In this document: one piece after another, positions 52,311-59,296 of the stretch
Numbering within the stretch: the first letter of the stretch is position 1
Layout of the letters: every line of letters begins with the position of its first letter
NCBI GenBank assembly: GCA_015233015.1
Contig: JADFYO010000005.1
Location: forward strand, 1-64,000
Direction: 5' to 3'
Source: Nitrospirota bacterium
Lineage (GTDB): Bacteria > Nitrospirota > Thermodesulfovibrionia > Thermodesulfovibrionales > Magnetobacteriaceae
DNA: 64,000 nucleotides
The notes under the pieces: model-generated
The model's input: only the letters and a program-made list of their open reading frames with translations
The model's database searches: none
What the model was told of the DNA's origin: nothing
Position numbers and translations under genes: made by a program

Positions 52311-52922
52311 ATGGCTAAAACCAATTTTACGATGTTTGACAACGATCACCTTGAGGCGCTCTCAAAAACTAAACTCCGTCAGGAGACGTACCGCACATAT
52401 CTGGTTATTGTCCGCAAGACCGCAGGCTATCAAAAGAACGATGATCAAATTTCTTTAAGTCAGTTCCAGATGGCGACGGGCCTGTCAAAACGGAACGTGC
52501 TGAGAGCGCTTAACGATCTAATCAATCATCATATGATCATTAAAATTAAGCAAATCGGATGTTGCCGTTACAGTCTTACGCCGGTTGATAAATGGTTATC
52601 GGGGGGGGGTAGTCCAGCCACCCCCAGGGGGGGTAGTGGAGCCACCCCAGGGGGGGGTAGAAATTACGTACAAGGTGTCCTATTTACCCCCGATTTGGGT
52701 GTCTCAGCTGCCCCCTACAATATAAAGTATATAAACAATACAAAAGAAAGCGAAAAAAGATTATGTAAAATTACGACAGACGGATTAACTAAAGGCGAAA
52801 TACTACGACACGGCATGAAGAATAATTGTTTCGATCAAGGTGAAGAATGCAATGAGGACTGTCTCGTCTACGGGAAATTAAATTTTATCAAAATAAATCG
52901 AATAATGAATAAGGAGGAATAA
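52311..52922 (+). CDS. Phage replication protein O-like, winged-helix
   Basis: 203 residues. The N-terminal 90 residues match a Rep_O/winged-helix pattern: L-S-K-T-K-L-R-Q-E-T-Y-R-T-Y-L-V-I-V-R-K-T-A-G, S-L-S-Q-F-Q-M-A-T-G-L-S-K-R-N-V-L-R-A-L. Next comes a Gly/Pro/Ser-rich segment encoded by three long G tracts, then a C-terminal Cys-containing region (C-F-D-Q-G-E-E-C-N-E-D-C). Rep_O domains bind phage origins. The G tracts are prone to slippage, so the C-terminal half may be read variably. Confidence 0.65.
   Translation: MAKTNFTMFDNDHLEALSKTKLRQETYRTYLVIVRKTAGYQKNDDQISLSQFQMATGLSKRNVLRALNDLINHHMIIKIKQIGCCRYSLTPVDKWLSGGGSPATPRGGSGATPGGGRNYVQGVLFTPDLGVSAAPYNIKYINNTKESEKRLCKITTDGLTKGEILRHGMKNNCFDQGEECNEDCLVYGKLNFIKINRIMNKEE
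52601..52657 (+). repeat. Three long G tracts in the rep-like gene
   Basis: Runs of about 9, 7 and 8 G at 52601-52609, 52627-52633 and 52650-52657, separated by near-repeats TAGTCCAGCCACCCCC and TAGTGGAGCCACCCC. Each unit can also pair its C run with the next G run. The tracts meet the length pattern of a G-quadruplex, but a fourth run is lacking. Confidence 0.85.
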
Positions 52923-52923
52923 C

Positions 52924-53799
52924 ATGAATACCTGTCCGACATGTGGTGCATGTGTGCTATATGATTTAAAGGCAGTTGACTCAGTGAATGAATTAATGAC
53001 GCAATGGATTAATCACCTTGAGGCAGCCGGACGTTCTTATGCCCACATACGAAAATTGAAATCAAATCTAAGGCATCATATAAGCCCGACAATGGGCAAT
53101 CGCGATGTCAAGACCATTTCCTCAAAGGATGTCTTTAATTTCTATTCAGAGCTGCTTGAAAAGAACCTGGCAGGCAAAACTATCAAGCATATCTTCGACG
53201 CTCTGAAGAGCCTGCTCAATCATCTATACGATCTTGAGGTCATTTCAAAAATACCGATGTTCCCGAACATTAAAGTGTTGCCGGCGGCCAAACACTGGAT
53301 AAGTGTTGAGACACAAAATCAGATCTTGAATCACCTATCGTCGAAATATTTCCTTTTTATTCGTGTATTGATGGAAACCGGTATGCGTCCTGGTGAGGCT
53401 CGCGCACTGAAACTCCGGGACATCGATGGAACTATCATCACCGTCGAGCGTGCGATAGATGAGCGTGGCAATATACGTCCGACTAAAACGAATAAAGTCT
53501 ATCGATACCCGGTATCATCGGGCCTTATATATCAACTACGGACTCGATATCATGACTATCTGCCTGAGACTCCGTTATTCGAATTATCCAAAAGCGGAAT
53601 TCAGAACGCCTGGACTAGGGCCTGTAATATTGTCGGGACATCGATCCCGCTATATCAGGCGTGCCGGCATAGTAAGGCATCGCAAATCAACGAGGCCTGC
53701 GAACGAGATCGGCTTTGCCAGCTTCAAGCAGCTCTGCAGCATGAGCATGTGGCCACAACTCTGAAATACTATACCCTGGGATCAAAGGAGAGACTATGA
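52924..53799 (+). CDS. Tyrosine recombinase (integrase)
   Basis: 291 residues; AAGGAGG precedes ATG 52924. An unusual short N-terminus with C4-x2-C7-x2-C10 is followed by a SAM-like core-binding domain (about 20-110). Catalytic domain: box I Arg155 in G-M-R-P-G-E-A-R, box II Arg248-His249 in C-R-H-S-K-A-S, His273 in L-Q-H-E-H, nucleophile Tyr282 in T-T-L-K-Y. The usual H three before Arg248 is Gln. The nearby tRNA-Asn is the expected target. Overlaps the next small gene by 4 bp. Confidence 0.9.
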   Translation: MNTCPTCGACVLYDLKAVDSVNELMTQWINHLEAAGRSYAHIRKLKSNLRHHISPTMGNRDVKTISSKDVFNFYSELLEKNLAGKTIKHIFDALKSLLNHLYDLEVISKIPMFPNIKVLPAAKHWISVETQNQILNHLSSKYFLFIRVLMETGMRPGEARALKLRDIDGTIITVERAIDERGNIRPTKTNKVYRYPVSSGLIYQLRTRYHDYLPETPLFELSKSGIQNAWTRACNIVGTSIPLYQACRHSKASQINEACERDRLCQLQAALQHEHVATTLKYYTLGSKERL

Positions 53800-53990
53800 C
53801 CAGACTTGAGAAGGCGCTTGACAGCATTTGGACAGGCCAGTATATAGCAACGGCAGATATTGGAGATTATGACATCGACATGATATGTAAACTGCTCAAG
53901 AAAAAGAATATAGCGATATATTATTCGGATAACGAGATCAAGTGTATCTGGAAGTCATATGTTAATGGACGCTTTCCGGATAAGAAATAG
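53796..53990 (+). CDS. Small protein following the integrase
   Basis: 64 residues, starting in an ATGA overlap with the integrase stop, so probably coupled in translation. Acidic helical N-terminus (L-E-K-A-L-D-S-I-W-T-G-Q-Y-I-A-T-A-D-I) and a basic C-terminus (Y-V-N-G-R-F-P-D-K-K). The size fits an excisionase or other accessory factor, but no HTH is clear. Confidence 0.6.
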   Translation: MTRLEKALDSIWTGQYIATADIGDYDIDMICKLLKKKNIAIYYSDNEIKCIWKSYVNGRFPDKK

Positions 53991-54113
53991 AGGATAGGAT
54001 TTAGAGGTAAGCTGCTCTGATGATCCAGACGCGGTGCCCTGGCGTTTACATCTCGTTTCCCTTTCGTGGTATAATTAAGCACCCATAATCCAAGATGTAA
54101 CATTCGTCAGACA

Positions 54114-54138
54114 TGGCCGGCGGGCTTCTCGCCGGCCA
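54114..54138. terminator. Hairpin after the integrase operon
   Basis: GGCCGGCG and CGCCGGCC form an 8-bp GC-only stem around GGCTTCT. It could end the integrase transcript but is not followed by a T run. Confidence 0.4.
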
Positions 54139-54192
54139 CCTCCAATTTAATTATGTCGAATTCGACACCGAGCAATCACACGAGGCATAACT

Positions 54193-54315
54193 ATGTATCT
54201 CCGAACTAAGGGCGCTTATATGGTTCCCTGCAGATACTGTTCGTCTATCATAGCGAACCCGGGCCGCTCAACCCGCATTCATTGCCCGACGTGCGGTAAA
54301 CCTCTTGACGCCTAA
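54193..54315 (+). CDS. 40-residue zinc-ribbon protein
   Basis: ATG 54193 to TAA 54315, GAGG 7 bases upstream. The product has two C-x2-C knuckles, C-R-Y-C and C-P-T-C-G-K-P-L, 14 residues apart between pairs. This is the layout of phage Com-type or other mini zinc ribbons. No function assigned; the strong ribosome site and intact Cys pairs argue for a real gene. Confidence 0.6.
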   Translation: MYLRTKGAYMVPCRYCSSIIANPGRSTRIHCPTCGKPLDA

Positions 54316-54392
54316 ACCCCTGTAATACAGGATATAATTAAATATGTTTTAGTTATACCAGGAACATTCAAGAGGCCGCGGTGATGTCATTT

Positions 54393-54582
54393 ATTTTTGT
54401 CCTCACCAAAAATGACCGTCATGCCGTGGGCGGTCGTCCTTTCTCCAGATCTTTTCAGATAACCGTATCATCAATGTCCTCACCATTGATGATATGAAAA
54501 TTGTCTTCACCAATTTTCGTCTTTTGTAGTTGTCTTTTTCCCGATGCCGTTTTTGCTGGTGGTCCCTAACACCTGCAAAAAC
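54393..54582. other. Array of hairpins sharing a conserved loop
   Basis: Plus-strand reading: ATTTTTG-TCCTCAC-CAAAAAT (54393-54413), ATCATCAATG-TCCTCAC-CATTGATGAT (54467-54493), GAAAATTG-TCTTCAC-CAATTTTC (54496-54518). The stems are unrelated in sequence yet perfectly paired; the seven-base loop is the same except one base. A fourth hairpin with a 13-bp stem (one mismatch) and loop GTCCCTAA is at 54549-54582, and GACCG/CGGTC closes another at 54414-54435. On the minus strand the loops read GTGAGGA, GTGAGGA, GTGAAGA. No good ORF covers the region, and 54316-55209 otherwise holds only the long inverted repeat. Confidence 0.75.
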
Positions 54583-54812
54583 CGTGACCGCGCGGAGCGC
54601 GGGCACGAACGCTCTGCCCAAACTTTCCCATAATCAGGACGTCTTTACGTTCGCCGAAGGCGATTTCGCGTAGCGAAACAAGGCGAGTCCGTTATTATCT
54701 TTGAATCTTTGGACCCTTATTAGTCATCAACCCGTTTCCCTTATTATTCCCTGCTATCTTTTATTACTCTTCACCCATTAAACCTCTTTCACATCAGGCA
54801 TGAACCAACCAG

Positions 54813-54972
54813 CCCCAAATTATACATAACTGTTTCTTATCGGTTATTTTTTTTATCCTGTAAAATTAAACGAATTAATAATTACCTTAGAGTCTTTTGG
54901 ATATTATTAATTCGTTTAATTTTAAAAAAAATGGACGATAAGAAAGAGTTATGTAGAATTTTATTTTGGGGG
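54813..54972. repeat. 160-bp near-perfect inverted repeat
   Basis: Inner arms TAAAATTAAACGAATTAATA(AT) at 54861-54882 and the exact inverse at 54903-54924 around a 20-base loop. Pairing continues outward with few mismatches: CATAACTGTTTCTTATCG (54825-54842) matches the right-hand CGATAAGAAAGAGTTATG (54936-54953), and CCCCAAA / TTTTGGGG end the arms. No ORF. This is the form of a fold-back MITE or of two inverted transposon ends. Confidence 0.85.
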
Positions 54973-55209
54973 GCGGTAAACACACGGCACCAACATCAAG
55001 CCCGGAGTCCTTCACATCCCCATCAGACCAAGTAAAACAAGCGTTGGCATGGTTTTGCAATCCCCACCGCAAAACTAATGCCAACGCGGCTCTCTCGAGG
55101 GGATTGCGGAGACGGCAGCAGCGACCGTAGGGAGCTGCGGGAGGTGTCGAGGGATTGCGGACCAGGCCCGGAGGTTCAGGGGATTCGCCGGAGTGGCCCG
55201 GAGGTTCAG

Positions 55210-55467
55210 CTATATGATGCCGCTGATACGACGTTCGTCAGGGTTTGGCTTTCGAGCGTCCAGGCGATCTGCGAAAGGGTCTTTGAGTGTGAGATTGTTG
55301 TTCGGCGTGATTTCAGAGTCTGGTATTTGCGTTTTGGAACAGGTATTGAAGTAATGCCTAAGCGCATCTTTGATGACACTGCCTTTTGATTTGCCATATT
55401 TGGCGACCATGAGGTTTAATTTCTTGTCCTGATAGTCCTCGATGCGGACAGATAAGAGCTTCGACAT
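55210..55467 (-). CDS. Ribbon-helix-helix (CopG-like) DNA-binding protein
   Basis: 85 residues; GGAGG 5 bases before ATG 55467. N-terminal RHH: L-L-S-V-R-I-E-D-Y-Q-D-K-K-L-N-L-M-V-A-K-Y-G-K-S-K... with the strand V-R-I, then two helices and G-S-V-I-K-D-A-L-R. The C-terminal 40 residues are polar and probably disordered. No toxin gene is seen beside it. A 12-bp palindrome upstream may be its operator. Confidence 0.75.
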   Translation of the reverse strand: MSKLLSVRIEDYQDKKLNLMVAKYGKSKGSVIKDALRHYFNTCSKTQIPDSEITPNNNLTLKDPFADRLDARKPNPDERRISGII

Positions 55468-55578
55468 AAATTCCTCCTGATACGTGATTTTAGGGATACC
55501 GGATACCGAAAATGCCCTATATTCATAATTTCACTGAGGCCTTTTTTGACCAGCTTTCTGGATTCGCTTTTTTTTGTA

Positions 55579-55590
55579 ATACAGCTGTAT
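55579..55590. promoter_or_regulatory. Perfect palindrome ATACAGCTGTAT
   Basis: 12-bp dyad 112 bp upstream of the RHH gene. Size fits an RHH or HTH dimer site. The stretch 55468-56080 contains no other gene I can support. Confidence 0.45.
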
Positions 55591-56014
55591 GACAGTCGTG
55601 GTTACTTCTGAATGAGTTGACCTGGCATTGTGGCCGCGCACTAAATATTGTAGTACAAAAAGTCAAAAAATGGACACATTAAGCGCGGCGCCCTTCTGTT
55701 TTTTGCGTGATCACACTCTCATCACGCTGATGAGCGTCCATGGCCACAGCGATCGTAGCGGCCGGAATTTGAAATTCGTCAGCAATTTGACGGCAGGGCA
55801 GGGACGGGGAAATTGATTCGGGCTTGCTGACGCGGCGCCCGGGCCGGGAGGGGCGGCGCTTCGCGCGGATATGATACTATCCCTGCGGGGGGGGAGCTCT
55901 GCCGCGTTTTGAATCAACGGACGATAAGCCGGAGAGAGAAAGAGAGGCGTTACTATTGATTTACAAAGGTAACATATTTACAAATTAGGAGGTCTGAAAA
56001 CCCGCATGAGTCAT

Positions 56015-56046
56015 GGTCCGGGGTTCAAATCCACCCCCCGCCACCA
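56015..56046 (+). pseudogene. tRNA/tmRNA 3'-end-like fragment
   Basis: GGTCCGGGGTTCAAATCC then ACCCCCCGCCACCA: a T-loop (TTCAAAT) in a GC-rich arm and a terminal CCA, as in the last 30 nt of a tRNA or tmRNA, with imperfect T-stem pairing and no 5' half. It differs from the tRNA-Asn 3' end. A possible attachment-site remnant. Confidence 0.4.
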
Positions 56047-56084
56047 CATCCTCTTTGTTATAGCTCGGCGGGAAGTATCCTATC

Positions 56085-56491
56085 ACATTCAGATTTTTCA
56101 TGAGGAAGGTTTCGCATTAAAGGTGCCGCAACCGTGGCCAGATCGTCAAAACGAGGAGCAAAGAGACGAGTTCCGGCTGAAGCTCAAACAGCTTTGTGAA
56201 GATACTGATGTTGACATATGGTACGCAGACGAATCGGGTTTTGAAGGTGAATCGAAACCTCGTAGACGTTAGGATAAGAAGGGCTCTAAAGGCAGAGTTG
56301 TTCATAATGGCGACCACATCCGCATGAACCTTATTGGCACGGTGTGCCCACGTATGGGTGAGTTTTTTGCGATAGAAGCATCAACCGTTGATTCTGATAT
56401 GTTTCAATTGTTCCTTGACGAAGCGGACAAGTGTATTACACCTCAGCGAAAACGCAATGTGATTATTGTTGATAATGCCACATGGCGCTGA
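56085..56491 (+). pseudogene. IS630-family transposase fragment with TAG
   Basis: Frame from about 56085: A-L-K-V-P-Q-P-W-P-D-R-Q-N-E-E-Q-R-D-E-F, D-V-D-I-W-Y-A-D-E-S-G-F-E-G (first catalytic Asp), K-P-R-R-R then TAG (56270) where relatives have Trp, then D-K-K-G-S-K-G, H-I-R-M-N-L-I-G-T-V, F-L-D-E-A-D-K-C-I, and V-I-I-V-D-N-A-T-W (second Asp). The N-terminal HTH half and the last DDE Glu are missing; it joins terminase sequence at about 56490. Inactive. Confidence 0.8.
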
Positions 56492-56493
56492 CA

Positions 56494-56798
56494 ATCAGTA
56501 TAGCAGCGTGTTTATCCCGTGGTTTGCTTTCTATAAGTATCGTGACGCCAACATACCCGACGGCTTTAAGCCTACTGAGAATGAGCTGGAGCTTGTAAAA
56601 CTCTAAGGGCTTGAGTTAGGGCATATAAGCTGGCGGCGCAGGTGTCTGCAAAACGACTGCAAAGGAGATCTCGATACGTTTCACCATGAATACCCCGATA
56701 ATGATGTTAAGGCGTTTATCACGTCTGGCCGTGCGGTGTTTTTGACGCGGCAAAGGTCATGGCATATATAGAATCAGAGGAGCCTGAGGCAGCGCGAT
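56494..56798 (+). pseudogene. Phage terminase large subunit remnant
   Basis: Translations recover V-F-I-P-W-F-A-F-Y-K-Y, E-N-E-L-E-L-V-K-L then TAA, G-L-E-L-G-H-I-S-W-R-R-R, F-H-H-E-Y-P-D-N-D-V-K-A-F-I-T-S-G-R-A-V-F, then a frameshift to D-A-A-K-V-M-A-Y-I. This is the middle of a terminase/packaging ATPase-nuclease. One stop and at least two frame changes show it is dead. The 5' ATPase part was lost where the IS630 copy joins. Confidence 0.7.
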
Positions 56799-57215
56799 AT
56801 GAGTGACTTCAACTGCAAGTTAGAACCAAACCCGCAAGGGCGGCTTAAGATATGGGAAAAGCCGATGAGCGGCCACCCTTACGTAATAGGGGCGGACGTA
56901 GCGGAGGGCCTTGAGCATGGGGACTTCTCGCCGCTCTTACCGCCTGGGTTTAACGAGGGCGGGCAGGATGTTGATGTCGGCGATGCCCATACCCTGCAAA
57001 CCCCAAAGGATGCCCAAATCCCTGCCTCAACAACGGCTGATATATCGCATTATGAGGCCAAAATTAAGGAACATGAGCAGCTTAAAGAACGGCAGGACAA
57101 CCGGATAAGGGAACTGGAAGAGCAATACAAGAAGACGGCGGCTAATCAAGTTGGCGACTGGAGAGATAAGGGGCAGTTTCTGAAGACGTCAGCGCCGGAC
57201 GCGATAAGCATATAA
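56799..57215 (+). CDS. Chimeric open frame: terminase fragment fused to another phage protein
   Basis: 138 residues. Residues 1-44 continue terminase homology (L-E-P-N-P-Q-G-R-L-K-I-W-E, Y-V-I-G-A-D-V-A-E-G-L-E-H-G-D), the region just before the nuclease Asp; then the sequence changes to a hydrophilic coiled coil (H-Y-E-A-K-I-K-E-H-E-Q-L-K-E-R-Q-D) of unknown origin, possibly a portal or scaffold C-terminus. It looks like the product of an internal deletion. The following 57216-57313 holds a further short decayed frame (D-L-Y-K-L-I-G-V-P-W-F-N-D-D-T). Confidence 0.5.
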   Translation: MSDFNCKLEPNPQGRLKIWEKPMSGHPYVIGADVAEGLEHGDFSPLLPPGFNEGGQDVDVGDAHTLQTPKDAQIPASTTADISHYEAKIKEHEQLKERQDNRIRELEEQYKKTAANQVGDWRDKGQFLKTSAPDAISI

Positions 57216-57313
57216 GACAGCTGGTTCATCAACCGTGAATCATCGCTTCCCGGCGATTTATATAAATTGATCGGCGTCCCATGGTTTAATGACGATACAA
57301 TCTATCTGCGGCA

Positions 57314-57943
57314 ATGTCGATAAATCCCTCATTGGACAAGGTTGAACAGTGGCAGACTGACATAGACTATTTCAATGTCTGGGCGGACGATGCGACACAT
57401 CAGACCAAAATAAAGGTCGAGCTTGACATATTCGCAACGATTCCGGCTATGGTAGATCCATTGAATCAAGGTTCGGTAGCCGGGGCTATTTCTGAAAGTA
57501 TCAACCTTGGCAAGCCGGGCACTCCTACCCAGATAACGAAAAACAACGTGCTGGACTACATCCTGGACTGCGGCACTGTTTTGGATGAGTACAATATATC
57601 GCAAACCGACAGGTGGTTTATTATGCCCGCATGGATGGCGGCAATGTGTAAGAAGTCTGATCTTGAGGATGCCGTGTCTCCTCTGCGTAATGGCCGCATT
57701 GGCAATATCGATACCTTTGAAGTCTATGTCAGCAACTTGCTATCTTCAACCGTAGAAGGCGGCACCAGATGCTTTAACGTCCTGTTTGGTCATAAATCAG
57801 CCTTGACCTTCGCCGGACAGACCATCAATATGGAGATGCTGCTGGGGGAAAGTTCATACGGTACGCTGGTGCGCGGCCTGCAAATCTATGGCTATAACAT
57901 TATTAAGCCGGACGCAATAGGCTTGATGTACGTCAGCAGATAA
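57314..57943 (+). CDS. Phage major capsid protein, N-terminally truncated
   Basis: 209 residues: V-E-Q-W-Q-T-D-I-D-Y-F-N-V-W-A-D-D-A-T, F-I-M-P-A-W-M-A-A-M, D-T-F-E-V-Y-V-S-N-L-L, L-F-G-H-K-S-A-L-T-F-A, T-L-V-R-G-L-Q-I-Y-G-Y, I-K-P-D-A-I-G-L-M-Y-V. These match the C-terminal half of P22-like or related coat proteins, usually above 300 residues, so about 100 residues are missing. ATG 57314 may be a chance start. Overlaps the next frame by 1 bp. Confidence 0.6.
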   Translation: MSINPSLDKVEQWQTDIDYFNVWADDATHQTKIKVELDIFATIPAMVDPLNQGSVAGAISESINLGKPGTPTQITKNNVLDYILDCGTVLDEYNISQTDRWFIMPAWMAAMCKKSDLEDAVSPLRNGRIGNIDTFEVYVSNLLSSTVEGGTRCFNVLFGHKSALTFAGQTINMEMLLGESSYGTLVRGLQIYGYNIIKPDAIGLMYVSR

Positions 57944-58617
57944 TGACGTTCGCTGAGATTGTAAAACTTTCACGGGCAAGGCTTCGCGACCCGGAACCGG
58001 GGACTTATTATGCTGACGATGAGCTGGTTGTTATGCTTAACGACACGATAAATGAGTTCTGCCGCAATACGCTTTGCCTCGAGGACTCGCAGACGGCGGA
58101 GATTTGCTCGATACTTGCTGTTGAGGGACAGGCGTATTACGAGCTTGAAAGCCGGATTATCTATGTTGCGCGGGTATATCTGACAGGTTATTATCCGCTT
58201 GACAAGGTTAATCGCTACGACCTTGACGCGTGATATTAACGGTGGGAAGCAGATCAGGATAGGCCGCGGGCATATATAGCAGACATGGAGAGCCAGCAGA
58301 TACGGCTATATCCCGTACCTGACAACAATTACCAGCTTGCACTGACCGTATTTCGCATACCGCTTATCCCTATGACGAAAGACTACCCTGACAGGCAGCC
58401 CGAAGTTAATGGCCGCCATCACTACAGTTTGATAGACGGGCTTGTGGCGCGGGCGTATCAGACAATCGATCCCGATACGTATGACCCTGCTTTCTATCAG
58501 CTTCACCTGACAAAGTGGCGGGATTATGTAGAGAGGATAAAACAGGAGATGTTGTGTGCTTTGAGAGCGAACGAGGGCTTTGCCGCATCACAACAGGCGG
58601 GCAGTTTGAGAATATGA
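57943..58617 (+). pseudogene. Phage head-tail adaptor-like gene, interrupted
   Basis: Two frames in the same phase: 57943-58233 (I-V-K-L-S-R-A-R-L-R-D-P...Y-Y-A-D-D-E-L-V-V-M-L-N-D) and about 58240-58617 (R-A-Y-I-A-D-M-E-S-Q-Q-I-R-L-Y-P-V-P-D...), separated by TGA and TAA two codons apart (58231 and 58237). Together they would give about 220 residues, the usual adaptor length. The pattern fits a small local indel or two substitutions. Confidence 0.65.
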
Positions 58618-58793
58618 CTGACGGCGTGGTCTATTTCGACGCAGGTGAAATAGGAGCGGGATATTTTCGGGAACAGGACGGCATTGAGCAGTTCATAGTT
58701 ACGCTGGGCCAGATAGTTAAAACAGGTGAATGGGACGCCTACGAACAGCGTATTGACGTCGGGCTGGACCTGCCGCAATTAATAATGAAATAA
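58614..58793 (+). CDS. Small phage protein, unknown
   Basis: 59 residues from ATG 58614, overlapping the previous stop (ATGA). Sequence M-T-D-G-V-V-Y-F-D-A-G-E-I-G-A-G-Y-F, then E-Q-F-I-V-T-L-G-Q-I-V-K-T-G-E-W-D. The longer frame back to 58515 overlaps the adaptor. Conserved-looking but unnamed. Confidence 0.55.
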   Translation: MTDGVVYFDAGEIGAGYFREQDGIEQFIVTLGQIVKTGEWDAYEQRIDVGLDLPQLIMK

Positions 58794-58795
58794 GC

Positions 58796-58834
58796 GGCCA
58801 TAGGCCGCCGCTTGGGGCTTGCCCCAAAACGATA
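58796..58834 (+). terminator. Two adjacent hairpins
   Basis: GCGGCC-ATA-GGCCGC followed by TTGGGGC-TT-GCCCCAA and AAAC. It separates the head genes from the next operon; termination is plausible though the T run is short. Confidence 0.5.
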
Positions 58835-58849
58835 CAAAGGAGGTAACTT

Positions 58850-59251
58850 ATGTCAGTAAAAGACTTAACAGACGACATAGCCGTAGTGCCGGCAAGCGGA
58901 TTAAACCGTTTATACCGGCTGTTAAATACCATCGATTTCAGCGTTACTAATGTCAACGCCGCGGATGTCGTTGACGTTCTGGCCGTTCCGTCAAATACGT
59001 GTGTCAAGGACGTCTTCGTAGTTGTAAACACGCCGGAGGGTTCAACGGCCACGGCCACGGTAAACGACTACACCACCAGTCCGGCGTATATCTCGAGCGT
59101 GAACATAAATTCTCTTGGTACAACGCAGGACAGTCTTACCAAAGGTCGGACTTATACGCAGCAGCATAACCTTCACTTCGTGCCGGCAAACAATCTTGCC
59201 AATGCCAATGTAACGTTTATAGCATTCTGTGAAGACCTGAATGACAACTAA
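58850..59251 (+). CDS. Phage structural protein, unknown role
   Basis: 133 residues; AAAGGAGGTAACTT precedes ATG 58850, a near-perfect ribosome site. Beta-rich sequence (V-D-V-L-A-V-P-S-N-T-C-V-K-D-V-F-V-V-V-N-T) of the kind seen in capsid decoration or minor head proteins. The strong signal suggests a product made in quantity. A GC hairpin follows at 59255-59280. Confidence 0.65.
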   Translation: MSVKDLTDDIAVVPASGLNRLYRLLNTIDFSVTNVNAADVVDVLAVPSNTCVKDVFVVVNTPEGSTATATVNDYTTSPAYISSVNINSLGTTQDSLTKGRTYTQQHNLHFVPANNLANANVTFIAFCEDLNDN

Positions 59252-59254
59252 TCA

Positions 59255-59280
59255 AAGGGGGCCTTGTGCCCCCTTAGGTC
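59255..59280 (+). terminator. Hairpin GGGGGC-CTTGT-GCCCCC
   Basis: Strong 6-bp GC stem just after the structural gene, between it and the opposing minus-strand gene. Likely bidirectional terminator; the T run is weak. Confidence 0.5.
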
Positions 59281-59296
59281 TTGGAAGACGAGGGGG

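Noticed and set aside
54393-54518. CRISPR array
   Set aside because: The repeated part is only a 7-base loop, stems differ and spacing is irregular. No cas genes are present in the window.
54403-54621. Minus-strand ORF of 72 residues over the hairpin array
   Set aside because: Basic, low-complexity translation, no ribosome site, and the hairpins explain the sequence better. Kept only as a caveat to the hairpin finding.
55078-55389. Plus-strand ORF opposite the RHH gene
   Set aside because: It is antisense to a recognisable RHH protein with a strong ribosome site and shows no domain.
55210-55467. Antitoxin of a toxin-antitoxin pair
   Set aside because: The RHH protein fits an antitoxin by fold, but no toxin-like ORF lies on either side.
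55628-55816. Small plus-strand ORF in the gap before the IS630 fragment
   Set aside because: No ribosome site, no family, no hydrophobic or domain pattern.
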